A stretch of DNA of 47,005 bases from Bacteroidaceae bacterium (GTDB taxonomy: Bacteria > Bacteroidota > Bacteroidia > Bacteroidales > Bacteroidaceae): positions 1-47,005 of the forward strand of contig JAUUPT010000032.1 of NCBI GenBank assembly GCA_030843315.1, given 5' to 3'. The position numbers were made by a program, and so were the translations under genes. The notes under the pieces were generated by a model, which saw only the letters and a program-made list of their open reading frames with translations, had not been told where the DNA came from and ran no database searches. Of this stretch, positions 1-8,326 are shown piece by piece; within the stretch, counting starts at the first letter, position 1, and every line of letters begins with the position of its first letter.

Positions 1-576
1 TCCACCGGCTATGCCGATGCGGAAACGTCCGATCCCGACATTTACCGCGTACCGGGCGGTGAGTTCTACCTCAACCGCTGCGCCACGTTGCTCAATATGT
101 ACCTCATGGCTACTTACGGAGAAGGGCAGTATGTAGAAGCGTATCACAACCAACAAATCTATCTCAACCACAAACTCATTGAAAACAAACAACTGAGTCT
201 GGCTGAAATACAAAATAAATCCGCTGAGTTCCTGGTACAATTCAGTGGGGTAAACGAAGTATATTCTGCTCATCGGCTACTCTTAGGCCCTTGGTCACCG
301 CAGATAGAGCTCATCCGTAACAGCTTTCACCGCAAGCGTTCGGGCGACGTACTCATCAACGTGCTGCCGGGCTGGACCATCATGCAGGAGAATAGTACAG
401 ATAATCGCGTAGTACGCACTGCCAACATCCCCGCCCCGCTTATCCTGCTGGGTGGAGGCATCAAGGCAGAAACCATCCGCATACCTATCAGTGTTGACCG
501 CATAGCCCCTACTCTGGCCAGTGTGATGCGCATTCGTGCCCCGAATGCAAGCACGGCAACTCCTCTGGAGTGGTAA
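1..576 (+). CDS. Alkaline phosphatase / type I phosphodiesterase family protein, C-terminal part (5' truncated)
   Basis: The frame is open from the first base and ends at the TAA at 574-576, so only the last 191 residues are present. The C-terminal pattern (PGGEFYLNR, then PAPLILLGGGI, then VDRIAPTLASVMRIRAPN) is what I associate with secreted PafA-like enzymes of the alkaline phosphatase/nucleotide pyrophosphatase superfamily in Bacteroidetes. These hydrolyse phosphate mono- or diesters in the periplasm with two zinc ions. The catalytic Thr and most metal ligands would lie upstream of the window, so activity and substrate cannot be judged. The gene is followed after 85 bases by secA, which appears to have its own promoter. 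Confidence 0.75.
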   Translation, partial: STGYADAETSDPDIYRVPGGEFYLNRCATLLNMYLMATYGEGQYVEAYHNQQIYLNHKLIENKQLSLAEIQNKSAEFLVQFSGVNEVYSAHRLLLGPWSPQIELIRNSFHRKRSGDVLINVLPGWTIMQENSTDNRVVRTANIPAPLILLGGGIKAETIRIPISVDRIAPTLASVMRIRAPNASTATPLEW

Positions 577-590
577 AATAATCAGTGTTA

Positions 591-623
591 ATTGTGTTAT
601 CTGCTGCAAAATCAGTAACTTTG
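591..623 (+). promoter_or_regulatory. Bacteroides-type promoter of secA
   Basis: TAACTTTG at 616-623 matches the Bacteroides -7 consensus TAnnTTTG exactly. ATTG at 591-594, 21 bases upstream, is one base off the -33 box TTTG. Transcription would start near 630, leaving a leader of about 30 bases before the secA ATG at 662. Confidence 0.6.
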
Positions 624-661
624 CGCAGCCTTTTAGAAATAATAATAAAAACAGATATATA

Positions 662-3600
662 ATGGGATTTAATGAAATTTTAAGCTCTATCTTCGGCAAC
701 AAATCCGCACGCGACATGAAAGAAATTCAACCGTGGGTGGATAAGATTAAAGCTGCATACCCCGAAGTAGCAAAGCTGGACAACGACGCCCTGCGCGCCA
801 AGACAGAAGAACTGAAAACTTACATCTACAACTCAGCTACCGAACAGCGCGCCAAGGTAGAAGAACTCAAAACAAGCGTTGAAAGCACCGAATTGGAAGA
901 CCGTGCAGAGCTCTTCAACCAGATTGACAAAATCGAAAAAGAGATACTGGAGATTTACGAAAAAGCATTGGACGAAGTACTGCCCACCGCTTTCTCTATC
1001 GTAAAGGAAACAGCCAAACGGTTCTCTGAAAACGAAGAAATAGTAGTTACTGCCACTGACTTCGACCGCGAACTGGCAGCTACCAAAGACTTTGTACGCA
1101 TCGAAGACGACAAAGCCATCTACCAGAACCACTGGGTGGCAGGCGGAAGCGAAGTAACCTGGAACATGGTGCACTACGATGTGCAGCTCTTCGGTGGTGT
1201 GGTACTGCACAAAGGTAAGATTGCCGAAATGGCAACAGGTGAAGGTAAGACATTGGTAGCTACCCTGCCGGTATTCCTCAACGCATTGACCGGAAACGGT
1301 GTGCACGTGGTGACCGTGAACGACTACCTGTCCAAACGTGACTCCGAATGGATGGGACCGCTTTATATGTTCCACGGCCTGAGCGTAGACTGTATCGACA
1401 AGCATCAGCCTAACTCCGATGCACGACGCAAAGCCTACCTGGCAGATATCACCTTCGGTACGAACAACGAATTCGGTTTCGACTACCTGCGTGACAACAT
1501 GGCCATCAGCCCGAAAGACCTCGTACAGCGCCAGCACAATTACAGCATCGTCGATGAGGTGGACTCCGTGTTGATTGACGATGCCCGTACTCCGTTGATT
1601 ATCTCCGGTCCTGTGCCCAAGGGTGACGACCAGCTCTTCGAGCAACTCCGTCCGCAAGTGGAAATATTGGTAGAAGCCCAGAAAAAACTGGCTACACAAT
1701 ACCTGGCCGATGCCAAGCGTCTGATTGCTTCGGACAATAAGAAAGACCAGGAAGAAGGTTTCCTCGCATTGTTCCGCAGCCATAAGTGTCTGCCCAAGAA
1801 CAAAGCACTGATCAAGTTCCTCAGTGAGCAAGGCATCAAGGCCGGTATGCTCAAGACCGAGGAAATCTACATGGAGCAGAACAACAAGCGCATGCACGAG
1901 GTGACAGACCCGCTGTACTTCGTTATCGAAGAAAAGATGAACAGCGTGGATCTGACCGACAAGGGTGTGGACCTGATCAGCGGTAACTCCGAAGATCCCT
2001 CATTCTTCGTACTGCCCGACATCACCGCCCAACTCTCCGAACTGGAAAACGAAACCAGCCTGACGGACGAGCAACGCCTCGAAAAGAAAGATGCCTTGAT
2101 GACCAACTACGCCATCAAGTCGGAACGCGTCCATACCATCAATCAATTGCTGAAAGCCTACACCATGTTCGAGAAAGACGACGAATATGTGGTTATCGAC
2201 GGCCAGGTGAAGATTGTGGACGAACAAACCGGACGTATCATGGAAGGCCGCCGCTACTCCGACGGTCTGCACCAAGCCATCGAGGCCAAGGAAGGTGTGA
2301 AGATAGAAGCAGCGACGCAAACTTTTGCTACGATTACTTTGCAGAACTACTTCCGTATGTATCATAAGCTGTCCGGTATGACCGGTACTGCCGAAACGGA
2401 AGCAGGCGAGTTGTGGGACATCTACAAACTGGACGTAGTGGTTATCCCGACCAACCGCCCCATCTCCCGTAATGATATGAACGACCGCGTTTACAAGACC
2501 AAACGCGAGAAATATAAAGCCGTCATCGAAGAGATTGAGAAGATGGTGGAAGCCGGACGTCCTGTCCTGGTAGGTACCACTTCCGTAGAAATCTCCGAAA
2601 TGCTGAGCAAGATGTTGACTATGCGCAAGATCGAGCACAGCGTACTGAATGCGAAATTGCACCAGAAGGAAGCAGACATCGTGGCCAAAGCCGGTTTGAA
2701 GTGTGCCGTAACGATTGCAACCAACATGGCAGGTCGTGGTACGGACATCAAGCTGAGTCCGGAAGTGAAAGCCGCCGGTGGTCTTGCCATCATCGGTACG
2801 GAGCGCCATGAGTCCCGCCGTGTAGACCGCCAGTTGCGTGGTCGTGCCGGACGTCAGGGTGACCCGGGTTCTTCTGTATTCTTCGTGTCTTTGGAAGACG
2901 ACTTGATGCGTCTGTTCTCTTCCGACCGCATTGCCAGCGTAATGGACAAGCTCGGTTTCAAGGAAGGCGAAATGATTGAGCACGGCATGATTTCCAAATC
3001 TATCGAGCGCGCACAGAAGAAGGTGGAAGAAAACAACTTCGGTATCCGTAAGCGTTTGTTGGAATACGACGACGTGATGAACAAGCAGCGTACCGTGGTT
3101 TATACCAAGCGTCGCCATGCTTTGATGGGCGAACGTATCGGCATGGATATCGTGAATATGATTTGGGACCGTTGCGCCGCAGCCATCGAAACTCCCAGCT
3201 ACGAGGACTGCAAGCTGGATTTGCTGCAAACACTTGCTATGGAAACTCCATTCACCGAAGAGGAATTCCGCAACGAAAAGAAGGAAAACCTGGCCGAAAA
3301 GACTTTCGATGCCGCTATGGAGAACTTCAAGCGCAAGACCGACCGTATGGCACAAATTGCTTATCCGGTCATCAAGCAGGTGTACGAAACACAAGGCCAT
3401 ATGTACGAGAATATCCTGATTCCTATCACGGACGGCAAGCGGATGTACAACATCTCCTGCAACCTGAAAGCCGCTTACGATAGCGAATGTAAGGAAGTAG
3501 TGAAGTCATTCGAGAAGTCTATCCTGCTGCACGTCATCGACGAAGCATGGAAGGAGAACCTGCGTGAATTGGACGACTTGAAGCACTCCGTACAGAATGC

Positions 3601-3988
3601 AAGCTACGAACAGAAAGACCCGCTGTTAATCTACAAACTGGAATCAGTAAACTTATTCGACAGCATGGTAGAGAAGATTAATAACCAGACTATATCTATC
3701 TTGATGCGTGGACAAATCCCGGTACAGGAAGCTCCCGCCGAAGCACCGCAAGCTCCCCGTCAGGTAGAAGTACGTCAGGCTGCTCCCGAGCAACGCCAGG
3801 ATCTGAGCAAGTATCGCGAACAGAAAGTAGACTTGAACGACCCGAACCAGCAGGCTGCCGCCGCACAAGATACACGCGAACAACCCAAACGCGAACCGAT
3901 TCGTGCGGAAAAGACCGTAGGACGTAACGATCCTTGTCCTTGCGGTAGTGGCAAGAAGTATAAGAACTGCCACGGGAAAAATGCATAA
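662..3988 (+). CDS. secA: Protein translocase ATPase subunit SecA
   Basis: SecA is the motor that drives unfolded preproteins through the SecYEG channel using ATP. The chosen start, ATG at 662 (MGFNEILSSIFGNK), gives 1,108 residues, usual for Bacteroidetes SecA, which is longer than the roughly 900 residues of E. coli. The frame stays open upstream to an ATG at 536, but that would overlap the preceding gene and lie before the promoter. Visible are Walker A MATGEGKT (about 190-197), the DEVDSVLIDDARTPL Walker B/DEAD region (about 296), the helicase II motif GRAGRQGDPGSS, and a Pro/Gln-rich linker. The C-terminal zinc-binding SEC-C motif CPCGSGKKYKNCH (about 1088-1100) contacts SecB or the ribosome in other bacteria. 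The gene looks intact and monocistronic, ending before hairpins at 3993-4069. Confidence 0.98.
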   Translation: MGFNEILSSIFGNKSARDMKEIQPWVDKIKAAYPEVAKLDNDALRAKTEELKTYIYNSATEQRAKVEELKTSVESTELEDRAELFNQIDKIEKEILEIYEKALDEVLPTAFSIVKETAKRFSENEEIVVTATDFDRELAATKDFVRIEDDKAIYQNHWVAGGSEVTWNMVHYDVQLFGGVVLHKGKIAEMATGEGKTLVATLPVFLNALTGNGVHVVTVNDYLSKRDSEWMGPLYMFHGLSVDCIDKHQPNSDARRKAYLADITFGTNNEFGFDYLRDNMAISPKDLVQRQHNYSIVDEVDSVLIDDARTPLIISGPVPKGDDQLFEQLRPQVEILVEAQKKLATQYLADAKRLIASDNKKDQEEGFLALFRSHKCLPKNKALIKFLSEQGIKAGMLKTEEIYMEQNNKRMHEVTDPLYFVIEEKMNSVDLTDKGVDLISGNSEDPSFFVLPDITAQLSELENETSLTDEQRLEKKDALMTNYAIKSERVHTINQLLKAYTMFEKDDEYVVIDGQVKIVDEQTGRIMEGRRYSDGLHQAIEAKEGVKIEAATQTFATITLQNYFRMYHKLSGMTGTAETEAGELWDIYKLDVVVIPTNRPISRNDMNDRVYKTKREKYKAVIEEIEKMVEAGRPVLVGTTSVEISEMLSKMLTMRKIEHSVLNAKLHQKEADIVAKAGLKCAVTIATNMAGRGTDIKLSPEVKAAGGLAIIGTERHESRRVDRQLRGRAGRQGDPGSSVFFVSLEDDLMRLFSSDRIASVMDKLGFKEGEMIEHGMISKSIERAQKKVEENNFGIRKRLLEYDDVMNKQRTVVYTKRRHALMGERIGMDIVNMIWDRCAAAIETPSYEDCKLDLLQTLAMETPFTEEEFRNEKKENLAEKTFDAAMENFKRKTDRMAQIAYPVIKQVYETQGHMYENILIPITDGKRMYNISCNLKAAYDSECKEVVKSFEKSILLHVIDEAWKENLRELDDLKHSVQNASYEQKDPLLIYKLESVNLFDSMVEKINNQTISILMRGQIPVQEAPAEAPQAPRQVEVRQAAPEQRQDLSKYREQKVDLNDPNQQAAAAQDTREQPKREPIRAEKTVGRNDPCPCGSGKKYKNCHGKNA

Positions 3989-3992
3989 ACCA

Positions 3993-4069
3993 TGATTAAT
4001 GGCTTGCCGGTCATTAATCATTAAATACAAAAAGAGCCTCGAACGGTTAAAAACTGTTCGAGGCTTTTG
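3993..4069 (+). terminator. secA terminator: two hairpins, the second with a T tract
   Basis: A 9-bp stem (TGATTAATG at 3993-4001, CATTAATCA at 4012-4020) comes first. It is followed by a 10-bp perfect stem (AGCCTCGAAC at 4035-4044, GTTCGAGGCT at 4056-4065) and TTTTG. The second is a convincing intrinsic terminator. Its T tract doubles as the possible -33 box of the next gene. Confidence 0.85.
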
Positions 4070-4095
4070 TATATTCAGCTAAAAGACTACTTTTG
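4066..4095 (+). promoter_or_regulatory. Bacteroides-type promoter of the 4121 lipoprotein gene
   Basis: TACTTTTG at 4088-4095 is a perfect TAnnTTTG -7 box. TTTG at 4066-4069 is a -33 box 18 bases upstream, slightly short of the usual 19-21. The -33 box overlaps the T tract of the secA terminator, so the two transcription units are packed without spare sequence. Confidence 0.55.
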
Positions 4096-4120
4096 CTAAC
4101 TGGAATAATACGAAAAAACT

Positions 4121-5221
4121 ATGACCAAATATCACTATTGTCTGTTATTGATAGGTTCGTTGCTGTTGGGTGGTTGCCAAAGTGTAGAGCAACTGTCCAT
4201 TGACTATATGCTTCCGGCAGAAGTCAGCTTCCCGGCAACCCTGAAACGGGTGGCTGTTGTCAACAATATGCCGGAAGTACCGGACAATAAATTGATTGTC
4301 AGCGAGGAGGAGAAGAAGAAAGAGGAAAACGAACTGGCACGTATCACCAACTATTACAATGGAGACGCCGCCATCACTGCCGAATCCCTGGCGGAAGCCC
4401 TGGCCAACGAAAACTATTTCGATGAAGTCGTGATATGCGACTCTGCCCTGCGTAGCAAAGACATCTCTCCACGCGAAGCCACCCTGACACAAGAAGAAGT
4501 CGGCGAACTGACACAGAGTCTGAACGTGGATTTCCTGATAGCCCTGGAGAATATACAAATGCGCTCTACCCGCAAAATCAGTTATCTCCCCGAATGGGGT
4601 GCGTTCTACGGTACAGTAGATGTAAAGGTATATCCTACCGTAAGAGTATATCTGCCCAATCGCAGAGGACCGATGGTGACCGTAAACAGCAACGACAGCA
4701 TCTTCTGGGAAGAAAGCGGAAACAGCGAAGCCTACGTACGTTCCCACCTCATCAGTGAAGAAGACTTGGTGAAGCAAGCCTCGGACTTTGGCGGGACAAT
4801 ACCCGTAAAGCATCTGCTCCCCTATTGGAAAACAGCCAGCCGCTATCTTTTCAGCGGTGGTTCCGTAAATATGCGGGACGCTGCCGTATATGTAAGAGAG
4901 AAGAATTGGGAAGAGGCCATCAAACTCTGGAAGCAGGTCTACGAAAGCAAAAAGGGAAAGCAGAAAATGTATGCAGCCTATAACATTGCCTTCGGCTATG
5001 AAATGCAAGACAGCATAGAAACGGCGGTAGACTGGGCATTAAAGGCACAAACCGTTGCCCGCGAAGTGGACAAGATAGACCAAAAACAAGGAACCGGAAT
5101 AACCACCGAGAATGTTCCCAATTATTTCTTTACAAGTCTGTATCTGGGCGAATTGCAGGAACGAAAGGAGGGATTGGCCCGCCTGAACATGCAAATGAAC
5201 CGATTTAATGATGATTTTTAG
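4121..5221 (+). CDS. Putative lipoprotein of unknown function (DUF6340-like)
   Basis: 366 residues. The N-terminus has a signal sequence with a good lipobox (LLGGC, lipidated Cys19) followed by QSVEQ, with no acidic surface-export stretch, so a periplasm-facing outer-membrane lipoprotein is likely. After that comes a beta-rich domain (PATLKRVAVVNNMPEVPDN) that resembles, from memory, the DUF6340 family. The last 130 residues (WEEAIKLWKQVYE, YAAYNIAFGYEM, AVDWALKAQ) look like two or three TPR-type helical pairs. It stands between the secA terminator and another promoter, so it is probably transcribed alone. No catalytic motif is visible and I do not assign a function. Confidence 0.8.
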   Translation: MTKYHYCLLLIGSLLLGGCQSVEQLSIDYMLPAEVSFPATLKRVAVVNNMPEVPDNKLIVSEEEKKKEENELARITNYYNGDAAITAESLAEALANENYFDEVVICDSALRSKDISPREATLTQEEVGELTQSLNVDFLIALENIQMRSTRKISYLPEWGAFYGTVDVKVYPTVRVYLPNRRGPMVTVNSNDSIFWEESGNSEAYVRSHLISEEDLVKQASDFGGTIPVKHLLPYWKTASRYLFSGGSVNMRDAAVYVREKNWEEAIKLWKQVYESKKGKQKMYAAYNIAFGYEMQDSIETAVDWALKAQTVAREVDKIDQKQGTGITTENVPNYFFTSLYLGELQERKEGLARLNMQMNRFNDDF

Positions 5222-5252
5222 TCAAATGATGCAGAGGTAATTATTTTTTTTA

Positions 5253-5260
5253 TACCTTTG
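5253..5260 (+). promoter_or_regulatory. Probable -7 box for the 5287 gene
   Basis: TACCTTTG at 5253-5260 matches TAnnTTTG and lies 26 bases before the ATG. No TTTG is seen at the expected -33 position. Confidence 0.45.
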
Positions 5261-5286
5261 AACAACCATTAAGAAAGAAAGACATT

Positions 5287-5733
5287 ATGAAGCTCAGTCA
5301 ATCGTCATTAGCACTCCTCGAAGAGACCCTCAAAAAAGCAATCAGCAGATATACCTGCGGTTGCGAACAAACCATTGTTACGGATATTCATCTGCAACCC
5401 AATCAGAATTCCGGTGAACTGTCTGTCTTTGATGATGAGGACGAAGAACTTGCCAATACAACCATTGAAGAGTGGATGACTTACGACGGGGATGACTTCT
5501 ATGAAAATGTAGAACGTGTTCTCAGTAACATTCTCTGCAACCTGAAGAATGCAGGAACTTTCGATAAACTGACCATCCTGAAGCCTTTCTCCTTTGTGTT
5601 GGTAGACGACGAAAAAGAAACAATTGCCGAAGTCCTGCTACTGGACGATGACACCTTACTGGTGAACGACGAACTTCTGAAAGGGCTGGATGAAGAACTG
5701 GATGCTTTCTTGAAGGACTTGCTGGAGAAATAA
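5287..5733 (+). CDS. Small acidic protein of unknown function
   Basis: 148 residues, very rich in Asp and Glu, with no signal peptide or membrane segment, so presumably cytoplasmic. The N-terminal third contains CGC (residues 24-26); the middle (FDDEDEELANTTIEEW) and the end (LLDDDTLLVNDELLKGLDEELDAF) are strongly acidic with leucine-rich helical spacing. I do not recognise the family. The coding character looks real: codon usage resembles the neighbours, a -7 box stands upstream, and the frame is intact. The convergent response-regulator gene lies 55 bases downstream. Confidence 0.75.
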   Translation: MKLSQSSLALLEETLKKAISRYTCGCEQTIVTDIHLQPNQNSGELSVFDDEDEELANTTIEEWMTYDGDDFYENVERVLSNILCNLKNAGTFDKLTILKPFSFVLVDDEKETIAEVLLLDDDTLLVNDELLKGLDEELDAFLKDLLEK

Positions 5734-5788
5734 GATTTTCTGCTCTTAATATAGTAGTGTAAACAAAAAGGCAATACTTGTTCCTTCG

Positions 5789-6403
5789 TTATACCAATTT
5801 TTCTGTTATAGCCAATTTTACCATTGCGGCCGTATTTTTTACTCCGAGTTTGAGCAGGAGATTTTTGCGGTAACTGTTAATGGTTTCCACACCAAGAAAG
5901 AGTTTATTGGCAATTTCCCGATTCGTATAGCCTTCGACAATGAGGCTTAAAAGTTCAGTCTCCCTAATGGTGAGAAATATTCCACCTTTCTCCTTGCGGG
6001 ATTGAAAAACTGAATTTGCTTCTTCACTGAAATACTCACCGCCACCATAAACGGTACGGATTCCCTCTGTTATTTCTTCCGGTAAAGCATTTTTAAGGAG
6101 ATATCCGCTGGCACCGTTATGGATCATTTTCTGCATATAGAAGTATTCCTTGAATCCCGTCAGGGCAATGATGCGTATCATCGGATAGTGCTGTTTGATA
6201 TATTCGCAAAGTTCCATACCGTTTATGTCCGGCAGATTTATGTCGAGCAGAATGATATCGGCTGGTGTCTTTCTAAGCAATTCCTTACAGTCCGCACCAT
6301 TCATTGCCGATCCGGCTACATTCATATCCGGTTCCGATTCAATCAATTGATTTATGCCGTCAATAACGACAGGATGGTCGTCTATTATTATAATCCGTAT
6401 CAT
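5789..6403 (-). CDS. NarL/LuxR-type response regulator
   Basis: 204 residues. The receiver domain (about 1-120) has the acidic pair D8-D9, phosphoacceptor Asp54 (LLDINLPD), the switch Thr82 (IALTGF) and Lys104 (GYLLKNA), all the residues needed for phosphotransfer. A LuxR/GerE-type HTH follows (about 143-190: LTIRETELLSLIVEGYTNREIANKLFLGVETINSYRKNL). Its start overlaps the end of the kinase gene by four bases (6400-6403), so the two are translationally coupled. Likely targets are the divergent operon starting at 8327 and its own operon, through the palindromes at 8187-8237. Family assignment is certain; the target is inference. Confidence 0.95.
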   Translation of the reverse strand: MIRIIIIDDHPVVIDGINQLIESEPDMNVAGSAMNGADCKELLRKTPADIILLDINLPDINGMELCEYIKQHYPMIRIIALTGFKEYFYMQKMIHNGASGYLLKNALPEEITEGIRTVYGGGEYFSEEANSVFQSRKEKGGIFLTIRETELLSLIVEGYTNREIANKLFLGVETINSYRKNLLLKLGVKNTAAMVKLAITEKLV

Positions 6404-8130
6404 TGTCTTATATCTAATTCTATAGTAATTTCAGTACCTTTCTCCGGTTGGGAATAAATGTTCATGGCAGCACCTAACAAATCAACCCGCGAACGGACGG
6501 TAATCAATCCCTCTTTCGCCTGTGAGTCACCCAAACCTTTTCCATTGTCGGACACGGTAAGAGAGAGTTTATCGGCAGCCTGTATCATCTGTACATTTAT
6601 CTCGGCGGCATCCGAATGTTTTAAAGCATTATTTATCAGTTCGCCGGCGATTCGATAGAAATTAATCTCTGTTTTTTCATCATAACGTTGTTCTTCTCCA
6701 TAGAAATGGAAATCTACCCGTTCAGAACCTTTACAGAAATCTTCCAATATAGGCTTCAGGCCGAAACGAGCCAACGATTCGGGCATCAGATTATGAGCAA
6801 GTCTGCGCATCTCGGTAATGGACTTATCTATCAGCGTGATGGCTTCTTCCAGTTTCTGCGATTCACCCGAGATACCTTTTTTTACTTGTGCCAGGTCAAG
6901 ACGCACCATCGTAAGCAGACCGCCCAGCCCATCATGCAGTTCACGGGAAAGGCGTCCGCGTTCATAGTTCTCGCCATCGAGTAGTGACGAAGCGGCCACC
7001 AATTGTTTTTCTTGTTCCAGCTTCTCAATCTGTTCCTTTATACGGATATGCTTTAACCGTTGATATCTATTAATCAGTATCAGAAAAACGAAAAGAAGAA
7101 ATACTCCCCCACCACCGACAAGTGTCAGAATAAGATATAATTTACGTTCTTCATCCAATGTAGTAATTTGCAATTCCTTTTTCTCCGTTTCATAAGATAC
7201 CCTCAATTCCTGAATAATATTTTCACGCTCAATGGAATGCAGCGAGTCCCGGTCGGTCTGATACCGGTTCCGGTAGTCTAAAGCGCGCCGCAAGTCACCC
7301 TTCTCTTCATAAAGTTGTGCCAATTCGTTCATTAATGAAAGATGGAGTTCGCGCGTATTCACCTTCAGCTTCATAATCCTTTCATAAATAGCGATAGCCT
7401 TATCGTATTCTCCCAATTTACGGTAAATTAATGCCTGGGTATAGTCGGCATAATAGTCATTTCCGCCTTTTCGATTCACTTCATCAATGATTTTCTGTGC
7501 TTCAAATGCCCTGTCAAGAGTCACCAAACATTCTGCCAGATTTATAGACGCAACAAACCAGGCTTGTTCAAAGCCAATCTTTTGACTGACAGCAACACAC
7601 TCCTTAAAAAAGGGAACTGCTTTGTCCGGCTCATGGTCCACCGTCATATAAGTATTTCCCATATTGTTCAATGCCCGGGCCACTCCCATAGAATCGTTCT
7701 GTTGCCGGCTTATATGAAGCCATCGTTTATAAGCCGTAATCGCTTCCTCACTTCTGCCAAGATTGAAGTATAAAATACCGATATTGCTTAATGCTTGAGT
7801 AATCAGATCCTGATTCTCTTCCACCTCTCCTATACGTAAAGCCTGATACAGGCAATAAGAAGCCGAGTCATATTGCCCCATGATATCAAAAGCAATGCCT
7901 TTTTGCACCAACGCATTTCCCCTGCGGACAGCAAAAGAGTCGGCTGCCAAAAGGGGTAATAATTCATTTGCAGCCATAACCATCGAATCCCGATGCTTCA
8001 TCTTGTAATAATACTGAATTTTCTCCTCTAAATCAGAAATATGAGTATCATCAAAATGTCCTCTGTGTGAACAGTTGGATAAAGAAAAAAACAAAGGAAT
8101 CAACATTAATACGAAAGTATATTTCCTCAT
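6400..8130 (-). CDS. TPR-domain sensor histidine kinase (HisKA_3 type)
   Basis: 576 residues. The N-terminus is a signal sequence ending in LFFSLSNC, which resembles a lipobox with an unusual Asn before Cys20. It may be lipid-anchored or simply cleaved or retained. TPR-like repeats fill about 30-300, predicted periplasmic, followed by a transmembrane segment (about 331-354) and a coiled coil. The HisKA_3 phosphoacceptor is in RELHDGLGG (His399), and the HATPase domain shows the N-box (ELINNALKH, 497-505) and G-box (DNGKGLG, 528-534). It should autophosphorylate and pass phosphate to the regulator encoded four bases into its own end. The signal sensed is unknown. A -7 box at 8154-8161 lies just upstream. 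Confidence 0.95.
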   Translation of the reverse strand: MRKYTFVLMLIPLFFSLSNCSHRGHFDDTHISDLEEKIQYYYKMKHRDSMVMAANELLPLLAADSFAVRRGNALVQKGIAFDIMGQYDSASYCLYQALRIGEVEENQDLITQALSNIGILYFNLGRSEEAITAYKRWLHISRQQNDSMGVARALNNMGNTYMTVDHEPDKAVPFFKECVAVSQKIGFEQAWFVASINLAECLVTLDRAFEAQKIIDEVNRKGGNDYYADYTQALIYRKLGEYDKAIAIYERIMKLKVNTRELHLSLMNELAQLYEEKGDLRRALDYRNRYQTDRDSLHSIERENIIQELRVSYETEKKELQITTLDEERKLYLILTLVGGGGVFLLFVFLILINRYQRLKHIRIKEQIEKLEQEKQLVAASSLLDGENYERGRLSRELHDGLGGLLTMVRLDLAQVKKGISGESQKLEEAITLIDKSITEMRRLAHNLMPESLARFGLKPILEDFCKGSERVDFHFYGEEQRYDEKTEINFYRIAGELINNALKHSDAAEINVQMIQAADKLSLTVSDNGKGLGDSQAKEGLITVRSRVDLLGAAMNIYSQPEKGTEITIELDIRQ

Positions 8131-8153
8131 AAGCAGTTCGTTTTTCTTTCCGA

Positions 8154-8161
8154 CAAAGATA
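8154..8161 (-). promoter_or_regulatory. -7 box of the kinase/regulator operon
   Basis: Read on the minus strand, 8161-8154 is TATCTTTG, a perfect TAnnTTTG. No TTTG is found at the -33 spacing. Instead a CCCC-N5-GGGG palindrome begins 25 bases upstream, suggesting dependence on an activator. Confidence 0.5.
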
Positions 8162-8186
8162 AAGAATTAATCCGGGTATATCACCA

Positions 8187-8237
8187 CCCCAAAAAGGGGT
8201 TTTTGATTGGCTGTCAACAAGAAACCCCTTTTTGGGG
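8187..8237. promoter_or_regulatory. Paired palindromic operator between divergent operons
   Basis: Two 13-bp palindromes, CCCCAAAAAGGGG (8187-8199) and CCCCTTTTTGGGG (8225-8237), are centred 38 bases apart. With three further bases on the inner side they form a 16-bp perfect inverted repeat (8187-8202 with 8222-8237). Each palindrome sits 24-25 bases from one of the two diverging -7 boxes, where a -33 box would be. The likely ligand is the dimeric NarL-type regulator encoded at 5789-6403, controlling both directions. The sequence is observed; the regulator assignment is inference. Confidence 0.7.
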
Positions 8238-8261
8238 GTAAAATTCCTGAAGATATTCGTC

Positions 8262-8269
8262 TAATTTTG
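8262..8269 (+). promoter_or_regulatory. -7 box of the 8327-13630 envelope operon
   Basis: TAATTTTG at 8262-8269 matches TAnnTTTG. There is no -33 TTTG at normal spacing; the nearer palindrome ends 24 bases upstream. Transcription would begin near 8276, giving a leader of about 50 bases. Confidence 0.55.
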
Positions 8270-8326
8270 TTTTCGATAGATAACAAAATTGCGTAATACC
8301 ATATTGGAAAATTAAATTAAAAGAGT

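Noticed and set aside
2000..3400. Long - strand open frame opposite secA
   Set aside because: Antisense shadow of highly conserved secA coding sequence.
8187..8237. Intrinsic terminator formed by the 16-bp inverted repeat
   Set aside because: It lies between divergent gene starts where no transcript needs ending, and each half is itself palindromic; an operator explains it better.
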